From Ramlibacter algicola (GTDB lineage: Bacteria; Pseudomonadota; Gammaproteobacteria; Burkholderiales; Burkholderiaceae_C): a stretch of 64,000 nt of DNA. The notes below the pieces were generated by a model that was not told the DNA's origin, ran no database searches, and saw only the letters and a program-made list of their open reading frames with translations. Made by a program: the position numbers and the translations under genes. Position 1 is the stretch's first letter. Every line of letters begins with the position of its first letter. Below are positions 9,337-19,830 of this stretch, one piece after another. The DNA lies in assembly GCF_016641735.1 (NCBI RefSeq), contig NZ_JAEDAO010000001.1:3782001-3846000 (forward strand), written 5' to 3'.

Positions 9337-10404
9337 TCATTGTGCGACCTTGCCGACGACGCCGGTCACGAGGTAGTTCATGGCCAGGATCTGCTCGTCG
9401 GACAACGACGTGCCTGCGGGGACGACGACCTTGCCGGTGTTGTCGCTGAACGGCCCGGCGAAGGGCTTGAGCCGGCCGGCCGCGATGTCCTTCTGCCGCG
9501 CCAGCACTTCGTCGCGCACCGCCGCCGGCACCTTGGGGCCAAAGTGGTCGACCCGGACCATGCCCTCGCGAACGCCGCCCCACACGTTGCCCGGCTTCCA
9601 GGTGCCGGCCAGCACCTCGCGGGCGCGGCGCGTGTAGTAGTCGCCCCAGTGGTGCGTCACCGCCAGCACCTGCGCGTCGGGCGCCGCGAATCGCATGTCC
9701 GAGTGGTACGCGATGGCCAGCTTGCCGCGCTCCTGCGCGGCCGCCATGACGGCGGTCGAGGCGGTGTGGAACGCGACGACGTCGGCGTCCTGGTTGAACA
9801 GCGTCATCGCCCCCTCGCGCTCGCGCGCCGGGTCGAACCAGGTGTTGAGCCACACCACTTTCACCTGGGCCTTCGGGTCGACCGACCGCATCCCGAGCGT
9901 GAACGCATTGATGCCTTGCAGCACCTCGGGGATCGGGAATCCCGCCACGTAGCCGGCGACATGCGTCTTGCTCAGGCGCCCCGCGGCCACGCCAGCCAGG
10001 TAGCGGCCCTCGTAGTAGCGCGCGTTCGCGGTGGCGACGTTCGGCGCCGTCTTGAGGCCCGTGATGGATTCGAACTTGACGTCGGGAAAGTCGCGCGCGA
10101 CCTTCAGCGTCGGTTCCATGTAGCCGAAGCTGGGCGTGAAGATCAGCTTGTAGCCCTGCCGCGCGAAGTCGCGGATCACGCGCTCGGCATCCGGGCCTTC
10201 CGGCACGTTCTCGACCGAACGGGTCTCGACCTGCGCGCCGAGCGCTTTCTGCAGCGTGAGGCGCCCTTCCTCGTGCTGGCGCACCCAGCCGGCCTGCGTG
10301 AGCGGGGCGACCTCGATGAACGCCACCTTCAGCGGCGGCGCCTGCGCGAACGAGGGAAAGACGAGAGAAGCGGCCGCGAGCGCGGCTGCGAGGTTTTTGA
10401 CCAT
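9337..10404 (-). CDS. BMP family ABC transporter substrate-binding protein (probable purine/nucleoside ligand)
   Basis: A periplasmic binding protein of 355 residues with a signal peptide (MVKNLAAALAAASLVFPSFAQA) and the BMP/PnrA fold: IFTPSFGYMEPTL, YYEGRYLAG and VAFHTASTAV blocks. BMP proteins mainly bind nucleosides or related compounds, and the overlap-close guaD gene supports a purine ligand; this is inference. I choose ATG 10402-10404 because GAGGA is 6 bases upstream; an ATG five codons earlier lacks a site. The leader holds a predicted pseudoknot (separate entry). Confidence 0.9.
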   Translation of the reverse strand: MVKNLAAALAAASLVFPSFAQAPPLKVAFIEVAPLTQAGWVRQHEEGRLTLQKALGAQVETRSVENVPEGPDAERVIRDFARQGYKLIFTPSFGYMEPTLKVARDFPDVKFESITGLKTAPNVATANARYYEGRYLAGVAAGRLSKTHVAGYVAGFPIPEVLQGINAFTLGMRSVDPKAQVKVVWLNTWFDPAREREGAMTLFNQDADVVAFHTASTAVMAAAQERGKLAIAYHSDMRFAAPDAQVLAVTHHWGDYYTRRAREVLAGTWKPGNVWGGVREGMVRVDHFGPKVPAAVRDEVLARQKDIAAGRLKPFAGPFSDNTGKVVVPAGTSLSDEQILAMNYLVTGVVGKVAQ

Positions 10405-10409
10405 GGTTG

Positions 10410-10475
10410 TCCTCGACATGGCCCCGATGGAACGACGAAGCCGCTGCGGGGCACAGCGGCTTGGGGGAGATTGTA
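10410..10475 (-). promoter_or_regulatory. Promoter -10 and predicted H-type pseudoknot leader of the BMP binding-protein gene
   Basis: On the minus strand TACAAT (10475-10470) is a candidate -10. Just after it, AAGCCGCTG (10462-10454) pairs perfectly with CAGCGGCTT (10446-10438), leaving a 7-base loop TGCCCCG. Six loop bases, GCCCCG (10452-10447), are exactly complementary to CGGGGC (10426-10421). Loop lengths (1 base across 6 pairs, 11 bases across 9 pairs) are sterically possible for an H-type pseudoknot. It ends 6 bases before the GAGGA ribosome-binding site, where folding could block or expose initiation. The fold is a hand prediction; ligand sensing is speculation. Confidence 0.45.
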
Positions 10476-10483
10476 GGCGCCCC

Positions 10484-11254
10484 CTAGGCGGCGAAGCGCA
10501 GCTGGGCGACTTCGAGCAGGCCGTCGAAGATCAGGCTGTCGACCAGCTCGCACGGCAGCGTCATGTGCGGCGCCATCTTCCAGCCCGCGCCGCCGGTCAT
10601 GTAGACGACCGGTTCGGCCCCGCAGTGCTCGCGCACGTGGCGCGCCATGCGGTCCACCGCGCCCGCGATGGCGAAGGTGCCGCCGCTGGTGAGCGCATCG
10701 CTGGTGTTGGTGGGGAACTCGCGAACGTCGCCGGTCGGCACGTGCAGGCCGGCGGTGCCCGACTCCAGCGCGCGCAGCATGATGCCGTGGCCCGGCAGGA
10801 TGAAGCCACCGAGGAAGCGGCCGGCGGCGTCGACCGCCTCGACCGTCACCGCGGTGCCGACCATCACGACCACCATGGGCCGCTGCGGGCCGCGCGCCAG
10901 CATGCGGTGGCGCGCGCCGATCATCGCGACCCAGCGGTCGGCGCCGAGCCGCGCAGGGTGGTCATAGCCGTTGCTGAGGCCCGCTTCGCCGGCGCTGGCG
11001 TACACCCATTGCGCCGGCAGGTCCCACAGTTCCTCCATCTGCGCCTCGGCACGGCGGCGCACGGCGTCCGCGGCCACGGTGCAGCCGAGCATGCGCCCCG
11101 GCCGCATGAGGTTGGCCCAGGGCCCTTCGGCCAGGCGCTCGATCTGCTCGAGGAATTCGGCGCCGTGCGCCAGCAGCGACGACCCGGGACGTGCGTCGTC
11201 GTACACCGCCCACTTGAGGCGCGTGTTGCCGATGTCCAGCGCGAGGAAGGTCAC
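10484..11254 (-). CDS. coaX: Type III pantothenate kinase
   Basis: A 256-residue ASKHA-fold enzyme that phosphorylates pantothenate, the first step of coenzyme A synthesis. DIGNT at 7-11 (phosphate loop), GADRW at 104-108 and GTAVT at 133-137 are the type III signature motifs. GTG start at 11252-11254. In many relatives birA precedes coaX; here the upstream neighbour, 5 bases away, is a coiled-coil gene instead. Confidence 0.94.
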   Translation of the reverse strand: MTFLALDIGNTRLKWAVYDDARPGSSLLAHGAEFLEQIERLAEGPWANLMRPGRMLGCTVAADAVRRRAEAQMEELWDLPAQWVYASAGEAGLSNGYDHPARLGADRWVAMIGARHRMLARGPQRPMVVVMVGTAVTVEAVDAAGRFLGGFILPGHGIMLRALESGTAGLHVPTGDVREFPTNTSDALTSGGTFAIAGAVDRMARHVREHCGAEPVVYMTGGAGWKMAPHMTLPCELVDSLIFDGLLEVAQLRFAA

Positions 11255-11259
11255 GCGGG

Positions 11260-12195
11260 TCAGCCGGCGGCCCGCAACTGCTCGCCCATGGCGGCCAGCT
11301 GGCGCTGCAAGGTCGTTTCGTGCGTGCACAGCTGGCCGCAATCGGCCTGCAGCGCTTCAGTGCGGGCGCGCACGCTGCCGGTGAGCTCCTGGCCCTGCTT
11401 GATGCGGGGACCTTCGGCCTTGCCTTCCGTGGCAGCCTCGGCGAGCGCGCCGAGGCCGTGCCGCCATTCGGCGACTTCGCCGTTCAACAGCCGGGTGGCG
11501 GCCTGCAGCACCTCGATGCGGCGCTTGGCGGTCGCGCGGGCTTCGCCGTGGGCCTGTTGCGACGCGGCGGCCGCGGCGCGCAAGGACTTCAGGCGGCCGA
11601 CCAGCAGCTCGCAGCGCGACGAGTCCTGCGCCAGCTGGGCGCGTCCTTCCGCATCGAGCGAGGCATCGGCCTCGCGCGTCTTCAGCTGGTTGCGCATGTC
11701 CTGCAACCAGCGCGCGCCCTGGTCGATGACCTTGTCGAGCGCCTTGTACTCGACGTCGAACTCCACCATCGTGCGCTCGTGCGCGGCGTCGCGCGTGGCC
11801 TGCTCCTTCTGCATCGGGACCACGAGGTCGGCCAGCGCCTGCGCGGCCTTGTCGACCTTGCCGACGCGGTACGCGAACTCGGCACCGGCGGCCTTGGCCT
11901 TGCCGGTGAGGTTGGCGATGATGCCCTTCACCTCGAGCGGCGCGAAATCCATCTTGCCCAGCTTCTCGGCCAGCTTGTCGACGGCGGCCTGGAGGCTTTC
12001 GGCGGGCGCCAGCCGGCTCTGGTCCTCGAGCTGCTTCTGCAATTCCGCCAGCCGGGACACGTGCTGGTGGCCGACGTCGGCGGCCATGCGGTCCAGGAAG
12101 GCGGACGGCGACACCGTGGCCTTGGCCGTGGCGGCCACCTGGGCCAGCTTGGCCGGCGTCATCAGGGAGGCGGTGCGGTCGTTCTCGTCGTCCAT
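11260..12195 (-). CDS. Predicted coiled-coil protein of unknown function (faint TelA-like character)
   Basis: A 311-residue, almost wholly helical protein rich in Ala, Gln, Glu, Lys and Arg, with long heptad-like stretches from about 45 to 300 and no signal peptide or membrane helix. The pattern recalls toxic-anion-resistance (TelA) proteins, but I cannot show a real match. ATG at 12193-12195 starts the acidic MDDENDR leader; the open frame upstream is not protein-like. It lies directly upstream of coaX, probably one transcript. Confidence 0.7.
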   Translation of the reverse strand: MDDENDRTASLMTPAKLAQVAATAKATVSPSAFLDRMAADVGHQHVSRLAELQKQLEDQSRLAPAESLQAAVDKLAEKLGKMDFAPLEVKGIIANLTGKAKAAGAEFAYRVGKVDKAAQALADLVVPMQKEQATRDAAHERTMVEFDVEYKALDKVIDQGARWLQDMRNQLKTREADASLDAEGRAQLAQDSSRCELLVGRLKSLRAAAAASQQAHGEARATAKRRIEVLQAATRLLNGEVAEWRHGLGALAEAATEGKAEGPRIKQGQELTGSVRARTEALQADCGQLCTHETTLQRQLAAMGEQLRAAG

Positions 12196-12263
12196 GGGGC
12201 GGCTCCGGGGGCGGGCGGTGCCCAATGGTAGCGCCGCCCGGGCGGCGGCCCGTGGACGGCGCC

Positions 12264-12932
12264 TCAGATCACGCCGAGCCAGCAGGCGCGCTGGATGGCG
12301 GCCAGCTTGTTGTCGACCTTCAGCTTCGCCATGGCGTTGGCCAGGTGGTAGTTGACCGTGCGCTCCGTGCAATGGAGCTGCTGCGCGGATTCGCGCGCGG
12401 TGAGGCCCTGGAAGGCCAGCACCAGGCACTCGCGCTCGCGCGGGCTGAGCGTCGACCGCTGCACCGCGATCGCGCGCTGCAGCAGCGGCCACACGTTGAG
12501 CGCCGACCACACGAGCTGCGCCGCCTCGCCGCGGTCGGTGAGCTCGCGCTGGGTGAACATGAAGCACTCGAACGCGCGGCCGGCGGGCAGCGGCAGTTCG
12601 ACGCGGACAACGCTGTGCAAGCCGTGCGCCAGCCATTGCGCACGCCAGCTCGTGGGCGCCGCATCGTCGTGGCGTGCGAGCGACTGCCACGCGGCGAGCG
12701 GGGCGCCCGACTCGCGCCAGCTGGCACCGTAGTCGGCGCTGGCGGCGAGCGTGCGTGCCGCGATGGCCATCGACTGCGGACGGACGGCAAGCACCTGGCG
12801 CTCGTGCGCCGTGCCGAACGGGTCGGGACCGAGCACGACCACCGCTTGGAGGGGCGATTCGCCCTTGCTGCCCAGCCAGTCGGCGAGCACCGTGTCCAGA
12901 TCGACACTGTCAGAGTTCACAGGCAGCGCCAT
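12264..12932 (-). CDS. LuxR-type transcriptional regulator
   Basis: A 222-residue regulator. The C-terminal GerE helix-turn-helix is clear (LSPRERECLVLAFQGLTARE, then TERTVNYHLANAMAKLKV), about residues 157-218. The N-terminal 150 residues resemble the alpha-beta sandwich of autoinducer-binding LuxR proteins only in outline (WLAHGLHSVVRVELPLP), so a signal ligand is possible but unproven. No acyl-homoserine-lactone synthase gene is in the window. It is divergent from a response regulator across 129 bases, suggesting shared control. Confidence 0.85.
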   Translation of the reverse strand: MALPVNSDSVDLDTVLADWLGSKGESPLQAVVVLGPDPFGTAHERQVLAVRPQSMAIAARTLAASADYGASWRESGAPLAAWQSLARHDDAAPTSWRAQWLAHGLHSVVRVELPLPAGRAFECFMFTQRELTDRGEAAQLVWSALNVWPLLQRAIAVQRSTLSPRERECLVLAFQGLTARESAQQLHCTERTVNYHLANAMAKLKVDNKLAAIQRACWLGVI

Positions 12933-13061
12933 GGACAGGGGTGTGGGGTCGCATGTGCTGAGACAATAGCAGCAACACGATACGAATTCGCATCTGGCAC
13001 ACCTTCGCATGCCCGCACGTCCCTCGCGCCACCAGCAGCGTCTCCACGCGGGGAGCACGGC

Positions 13062-14024
13062 TTGACGTTCCCTCTTTTCCAGCGGCCCGGCACCATCGTG
13101 CTGCTCGATGACGACCGCGACTACCTCGAGATGCTGTCGCTCGTGCTGCCCCGCCAATGGCATGCGCGCCTGTTCCTGCATCCGCACGATTGCATTCGCA
13201 AGCTGCGCGAGGAGCCGCCGTTCTGGGAAGCCGATGCCTGGCACCAGCAGCAGATGGTCGACCAGTGGCGCGCCGGCCGCGCGCTGGTGCCGCAGATCCT
13301 CGAATACTGGTCGCGGTCGACGGAGCGCTACGCGCTCACTCGCGTGTGCGTCGTCGACTACTCGATGCCCGAGATGGACGGCCTGCAGGTGCTGTCGCAA
13401 CTGGGCGAGTGGGCCGGCGCGCGCGTGCTGCTCACGGGCCAGGCCGACGAGCAGGTCGCGGTGAAGGCGTTCAACGGCGGCCTGATCGAGCAGTTCATCG
13501 CCAAGCAGATGCCGGACGTCACGCGGCACCTGGTGCAGGTGCTGCAGCGCCTCATGGGGTCCGCGCACGCGCGCCATGCGCAGACCTGGCGCGCGACGCT
13601 GCGGCCCGAGCACCACGCGTTGCTGCGCGACCAGTCGGTGGCCGACGCGCTGGCCGACTTCACGGGCCGCCGCTGGGTGGAACACGTGTGCATCGGCGAC
13701 CCGTTCGGCATCATCGGGATGGACGCGGGCGGCGCGATCAGCTGGCTGCAACTGGAGACGCCGCAGGGCCTGCCCGCGCTGGCCGAAGTCGCGCAACAGG
13801 CCGGCGTCGACGCCGAAGGCCTGGATGCCATCCGCGCGGGACGGCAACTGGCGAACGTGGAACTGGCCACCGTGCTTGGCCAGCCGGTGCAACGCGCCGA
13901 TGCTTTCACCATCGGCGTGCGCGAGCAGTTGCTGGGTGCTGTGTTCGACGTCCGCACCGACGGCGGCGAAGCGGGCTACACCCGCTGGCTCGCCCGCCAG
14001 CCCAAGCGCCACGTCGAAGGCTGA
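13062..14024 (+). CDS. Response regulator with enlarged receiver domain, LqsR/PhcQ-like
   Basis: A 320-residue protein starting at TTG 13062, 6 bases after GGGAG; the open frame upstream has no such site. The receiver has acidic residues D16-D18, phospho-acceptor D99 in VVDYSMPEMDG, T125 and K149. The gap from D16 to D99 is 83 residues against about 45 normally, because of an insertion around 45-90. That insertion and the lack of a DNA-binding domain recall LqsR/PhcQ-type quorum-sensing regulators; the C-terminal 165 residues match no domain I know. No histidine kinase gene adjoins it. Confidence 0.8.
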   Translation: MTFPLFQRPGTIVLLDDDRDYLEMLSLVLPRQWHARLFLHPHDCIRKLREEPPFWEADAWHQQQMVDQWRAGRALVPQILEYWSRSTERYALTRVCVVDYSMPEMDGLQVLSQLGEWAGARVLLTGQADEQVAVKAFNGGLIEQFIAKQMPDVTRHLVQVLQRLMGSAHARHAQTWRATLRPEHHALLRDQSVADALADFTGRRWVEHVCIGDPFGIIGMDAGGAISWLQLETPQGLPALAEVAQQAGVDAEGLDAIRAGRQLANVELATVLGQPVQRADAFTIGVREQLLGAVFDVRTDGGEAGYTRWLARQPKRHVEG

Positions 14025-14070
14025 GCGCCTTCTTCCCCGCTAGCGCCTCACGGCGCGCCGCAAGCCCGCC

Positions 14071-16875
<2,805 letters not shown>

Positions 16876-16885
16876 GAACGCGGTG

Positions 16886-16922
16886 CTGCCCTGCCGCCCC
16901 GGCGCCGGGGCCCGCAGGGCAG
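16886..16922 (-). promoter_or_regulatory. Large stem-loop immediately upstream of secA
   Basis: CTGCCCTGC (16886-16894) pairs with GCAGGGCAG (16914-16922), and the inside is the perfect palindrome GCCCCGGCGCCGGGGC (16896-16911). Together they give a hairpin of about 17 pairs ending 10 bases before the secA start codon. No T-run follows on the minus strand, so it is not a standard terminator for the upstream peptidase gene. It overlaps the place where a ribosome-binding site should be; control of secA translation is inference. Confidence 0.5.
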
Positions 16923-16999
16923 CGGGATCCTTGTTGTTGCAGCTGCAGGTGGGGCCGCCCGGGGCAGACGCAAGTCGGCCGGGCGGCAAACGCGGGATT

Positions 17000-17971
17000 T
17001 TACCGCCCGGCCCGGCTGGCCGCGGGTTGGGGGGAAGCGGCGGCCACCGGCGTGCCGGCGGACGGGCGCGAACCGGCGTCGAGGAACTTGCGCGGGTCCT
17101 GCCACACGCCGCCCACCAGCACCTCGAAGTGCAGGTGCGGGCCGGTGGAGCGGCCGCTGGTGCCCACTTCCGCGATCTTCTGGCCGCGCTTGACGAGGTC
17201 GCCTTGCTTGACGAAGGCCCGGGACGTGTGCGCGTAGCGCGTGGAGATGCCGTTGCCGTGGTCGATCTCGACCATGTTGCCGTAGTCGCGATGCAGTTCC
17301 TGCGCCACCACCACGCCGCCGGACGCGGCGAAGATGGGGGTGCCGGTGACCGCCTCGAAGTCCAGGCCGGTGTGCAGCGCCTGCTTGCCGGTGAACGGGT
17401 CGATGCGCCAGCCGAACGCGGACCCCAGCGGGGCGGCGGCCAGGGGCCGCTGCGTGGGCATCATCATCGAGCGGATCTTCTGGTCCAGCAGGCGCGACTC
17501 GATCACGGTGAGCACGTCCACGCGCTGGCCGGCGGTCCTTTCGAACTCCGACAGCGCGGCCTGCAGTTCCTCGAGCGAGAGCGGCCGGCCCGACACCAGC
17601 GCGCCGCCGCGCGCCGGCGAACCGCGGACGTCCGCCGGGCTGAGCCCCGCCAGGCCGGACACGCGCTCGCCGAGCGCTTCCATCTGCACCAGCTTGGCCT
17701 GCATCTCGCCCAGGCGCCGGGCCATGGCATCGACGTTCTCGCGCACGAAGCGCTCGCGCTGCTCCACGTCGTCCTTGGTCACGAGCTTCACCAGCGCGCC
17801 GAACACCGGCCAGCCTTCGCGGGCGCCCTTCAGGAACACCCAGTGGTACAGCCCGGCGGCGGCGATCATCAGCGCGAGCGCCGTGGCCATGAAGGCCAGC
17901 ACCAGCCGCGTGCCGCTCAGGTGGATCGCGCGGCTTTTCGCCAGCGATGCGTCCGTGATAATGAAGTGCAC
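17000..17971 (-). CDS. M23 family metallopeptidase (LytM-type)
   Basis: A 323-residue membrane-anchored peptidoglycan peptidase. One membrane helix lies at about 22-45, a coiled coil at 66-105, and the LytM domain at about 180-310. Zinc ligands H200 and D204 (HTGLDF) and H279, H281 (TGPHLHFEV) are present, so it should be catalytically active. A Pro/Ala-rich tail ends the protein. Its place just upstream of secA on the same strand is common in Betaproteobacteria; the hairpin at 16886 lies between them. Confidence 0.92.
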   Translation of the reverse strand: MHFIITDASLAKSRAIHLSGTRLVLAFMATALALMIAAAGLYHWVFLKGAREGWPVFGALVKLVTKDDVEQRERFVRENVDAMARRLGEMQAKLVQMEALGERVSGLAGLSPADVRGSPARGGALVSGRPLSLEELQAALSEFERTAGQRVDVLTVIESRLLDQKIRSMMMPTQRPLAAAPLGSAFGWRIDPFTGKQALHTGLDFEAVTGTPIFAASGGVVVAQELHRDYGNMVEIDHGNGISTRYAHTSRAFVKQGDLVKRGQKIAEVGTSGRSTGPHLHFEVLVGGVWQDPRKFLDAGSRPSAGTPVAAASPQPAASRAGR

Positions 17972-17998
17972 TGCTTCCGCTCCTCCTCACGCCCATCC

Positions 17999-18307
17999 AT
18001 GCATCGCCCCTCGCAACCCGTCACCGTCGAGCAGGCCGCGCAGGACTCGCCGACGTTGGCGAGGCTGGCGCAACTGGCACGCGAGTCGGGTGAGCGTCTG
18101 CAGGCGGTCGAATCCCTCATCCCGGCGCCGTTGCGACGCTCCGTGCGACCGGGTCCCATCGAGGGGACCTCTTGGTGCCTGCTGGTGGAGGGCAGCGCGG
18201 CGGCAGCCAAGCTGCGCCAGTTGCTGCCGGCCCTGCAAGCTCGACTGTGCGACCGGGGCTGGCAGGTTACCGCAATCCGCCTCAAGGTCCAAGCGAGGAC
18301 GCACTGA
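17999..18307 (+). CDS. DUF721/DciA-like small protein
   Basis: A 102-residue protein whose C-terminal half (LRQLLPALQARLCDRGW followed by a short beta strand) has the look of DUF721 proteins, the family that includes the replicative-helicase loader DciA. It is shorter than typical DciA and I cannot confirm a helicase role. ATG at 17999 is divergent from the M23 peptidase gene with 27 bases between. The assignment rests on weak resemblance and on the usual neighbourhood next to the peptidase and secA. Confidence 0.6.
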   Translation: MHRPSQPVTVEQAAQDSPTLARLAQLARESGERLQAVESLIPAPLRRSVRPGPIEGTSWCLLVEGSAAAAKLRQLLPALQARLCDRGWQVTAIRLKVQARTH

Positions 18308-18332
18308 CGCGGGAAGCCGCGTGGCGGGCGGA

Positions 18333-18407
18333 TGGTGCCGGCTGTCGGGATCGAACTGACGACCTACCGCTTACAAGGCGGTTGCTCTACCACTGAGCTA
18401 AGCCGGC
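18333..18407 (-). tRNA. tRNA-Thr (anticodon TGT)
   Basis: On the minus strand the 5' acceptor strand GCCGGCT (18407-18401) pairs with AGCCGGC, followed by discriminator A and an encoded CCA (18335-18333). The D arm (TTAGCTCAGTGGTAGAGC), the anticodon stem ACCGC/GCGGT with loop CTTGTAA, and the TTCGATC T loop are all standard. Anticodon TGT reads ACA and related threonine codons. TAGAAT (18422-18417) sits 9 bases before the 5' end as a -10 candidate. Confidence 0.97.
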
Positions 18408-18431
18408 ACTGGCGGGATTCTAGGTGCGCTG

Positions 18432-18533
18432 GAATGGATCGCGGCCTGCGCCGGGATGACCTGCGTCGGCAGCTGCGCTTTCGAATGGACCCCGGCCTGC
18501 GCCGGGGTGACAGGCTTCGGCAACTGCGCTGCC
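18432..18533. repeat. Two-copy 51-base tandem repeat with REP-like palindrome
   Basis: Two adjacent 51-base units, 18432-18482 and 18483-18533, agree at 42 of 51 positions by my count. Each contains a GC-rich hairpin core, complete in the second as CCCCGGCCTGCGCCGGGG followed by TGAC. This is the style of repetitive extragenic palindromes common in Burkholderiales. It fills the space between the sspB stop and the tRNA-Thr gene, overlapping the region where the tRNA -35 box should lie. Confidence 0.75.
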
Positions 18534-18540
18534 TTGCATG

Positions 18541-19032
18541 TCATTTCACGCGCTTGAGCGTGGGGCGCGGGCCGGACGGCGGCTTGGGCGGTTCGGTGCC
18601 GGGGGGCGGCGCGTCGGGGTTGACCAGCTGCACCACCTTCGGCTCGCCGTCGCCGCTGGCCGCAGGGACGCTGGCCAGGGCGGCACCGGGGCGCGCGGCG
18701 TCCTCACCCGGCGCGGGGATCGGGAAGGCCATGCCCTGCCCGTTCTCGCGCGCGTAGATCGCGATCACGCGGTTGACCGGAACGACGATCTCGCGCGCGC
18801 TGCCGGCGAAGCGGGCCTTGAACTCGATGAAGTCGTTGCCCAGCTTGAGCGAGCTGGTCGCGTCGAAGCTGATGTTGAGGACGATCTCGCCGTTCTTCAC
18901 GTACTCGCGCGGCACCTGCACGGACTCGTCCACCTGCACGGCGACGTACGGCGTGAAGCCGTTGTCGGTGCACCAGTCGTACAGCGCCCGGATCAGGTAC
19001 GGGCGGGTGGACGTGGATTCCAGGGCGTTCAT
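18541..19032 (-). CDS. sspB: ClpXP protease specificity-enhancing factor SspB
   Basis: A 163-residue adaptor that tethers ssrA-tagged proteins to ClpXP. The N-terminal fold (STRPYLIRALYDWCTDNGFTPY, shown here in two halves: STRPYLIRAL, then YDWCTDNGFTPY) is diagnostic. A long Pro/Gly/Asp linker from about 105 leads to the basic C-terminal tail PTLKRVK that binds ClpX. ATG at 19030-19032. It lies 104 bases downstream of sspA, unusually far for this pair because a repeat-like element sits between. Confidence 0.95.
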   Translation of the reverse strand: MNALESTSTRPYLIRALYDWCTDNGFTPYVAVQVDESVQVPREYVKNGEIVLNISFDATSSLKLGNDFIEFKARFAGSAREIVVPVNRVIAIYARENGQGMAFPIPAPGEDAARPGAALASVPAASGDGEPKVVQLVNPDAPPPGTEPPKPPSGPRPTLKRVK

Positions 19033-19062
19033 CGCGATTCGAGCGCGCCACTCAGCCGCCGC

Positions 19063-19134
19063 ACGGCCGCCCGAAGGCGGCTGAAGCCCCCTCGGGGGGC
19101 AGCGCAGCACACGAAGTGGCAAGCGTGGGGGCCA
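19063..19134. repeat. Intergenic palindromic element between sspA and sspB
   Basis: The spacer carries two hairpins: GCCGCC-CGAA-GGCGGC (19066-19081) and CCCCC-TC-GGGGG (19087-19098), followed by a G-rich arm GTGGGGGCC near 19126-19134. From memory the motif around the CCCCCTCGGGGGG core recurs between genes in Comamonadaceae genomes. It lies inside the sspA-sspB transcription unit and could act as an mRNA stability or attenuation element; that is inference. There is no T-run typical of an intrinsic terminator. Confidence 0.6.
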
Positions 19135-19136
19135 TA

Positions 19137-19748
19137 TTATTTGCGCATCACCTTCTCGGACGGCGTCAGCGCCTCGATGTAGGCGGGACGCGAGAAGATG
19201 CGCTCGGCGTACTTGAGCAGCGGGGCCGCGTTCTTCGACAACTCGATGCCATAGTAGTCCATGCGCCACAGCAGCGGCGCGATGGCGACGTCGAGCATCG
19301 AGAAGTTGTCGCCCAGCATGTACTTGTTCTTCAGGAACACCGGGGCCAGTTGCGTCAGGCGGTCGCGGATGTGCGAGCGGGCCTTCTCCAGCGCCTTCTC
19401 GTTGCCCTTGTTCGTGCGCGACTCGAGCGTGCTGACGTGGACGAACAGTTCCTTCTCGAAATTGAGCAGGAACAGGCGCACGCGCGCGCGGTCGACCGGG
19501 TCGCCTGGCATCAGCTGCGGATGCGGGAAGCGCTCGTCGATGTACTCGTTGATGATGTTCGACTCGTACAGGATCAGGTCGCGCTCGACCAGGATCGGCA
19601 CCTGCCCGTAGGGGTTCATCACGTTGATGTCCTCGGGCTTGTTGTAGAGATCCACGTCGCGGATCTCGAAGTCCATGCCCTTTTCGAACAGGACGAAGCG
19701 GCACCGGTGGGAGAAGGGGCACGTGGTCCCCGAATACAGCACCATCAT
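19137..19748 (-). CDS. sspA: Stringent starvation protein A (GST-fold regulator)
   Basis: A 203-residue glutathione-S-transferase-fold protein that binds RNA polymerase and alters transcription in stationary phase and starvation. The thioredoxin-like N-terminal domain starts MMVLYSGTTCPFSHRC and includes NPYGQVPILVE and LYESNIINEYIDE; the helical C-terminal domain follows. ATG at 19746-19748 has AGGAG 8 bases upstream; the frame is open 10 codons further but without a site. It follows the pet operon after a strong terminator. Confidence 0.95.
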   Translation of the reverse strand: MMVLYSGTTCPFSHRCRFVLFEKGMDFEIRDVDLYNKPEDINVMNPYGQVPILVERDLILYESNIINEYIDERFPHPQLMPGDPVDRARVRLFLLNFEKELFVHVSTLESRTNKGNEKALEKARSHIRDRLTQLAPVFLKNKYMLGDNFSMLDVAIAPLLWRMDYYGIELSKNAAPLLKYAERIFSRPAYIEALTPSEKVMRK

Positions 19749-19770
19749 GTCAATGGCTCCTTGAGAAAGC

Positions 19771-19800
19771 GAAAACACGGTCTGGCGGCGGCCAGACCGT
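19771..19800 (-). terminator. Rho-independent terminator after petC
   Basis: Perfect 10-base inverted repeat ACGGTCTGGC / GCCAGACCGT (19777-19786 and 19791-19800) with a 4-base loop, followed on the minus strand by GTTTTC. It stands between petC and sspA, both on the minus strand, and should end the petABC transcript, leaving sspAB to its own promoter or to read-through. Confidence 0.85.
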
Positions 19801-19830
19801 GTCGCGCGATGAATCGGTCGGTGGCCGTCC

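Noticed and set aside
10438..10462. Terminator for coaX
   Set aside because: The hairpin lacks a T-run on the minus strand and follows a -10 box for the next gene; leader structure fits better.
12225..13061. N-terminal extension of the response regulator across the divergent LuxR-type gene
   Set aside because: It would overlap the regulator gene antisense; GGGAG six bases before TTG 13062 and the receiver fold beginning soon after support the short form.
16876..16989. In-frame extension of secA upstream of 16875 as a possible SecM-like leader peptide
   Set aside because: The extension has no arrest-like motif, signal peptide or ribosome-binding site, and the family start [10 protein letters not shown] is clear. 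The hairpin remains of interest on its own.
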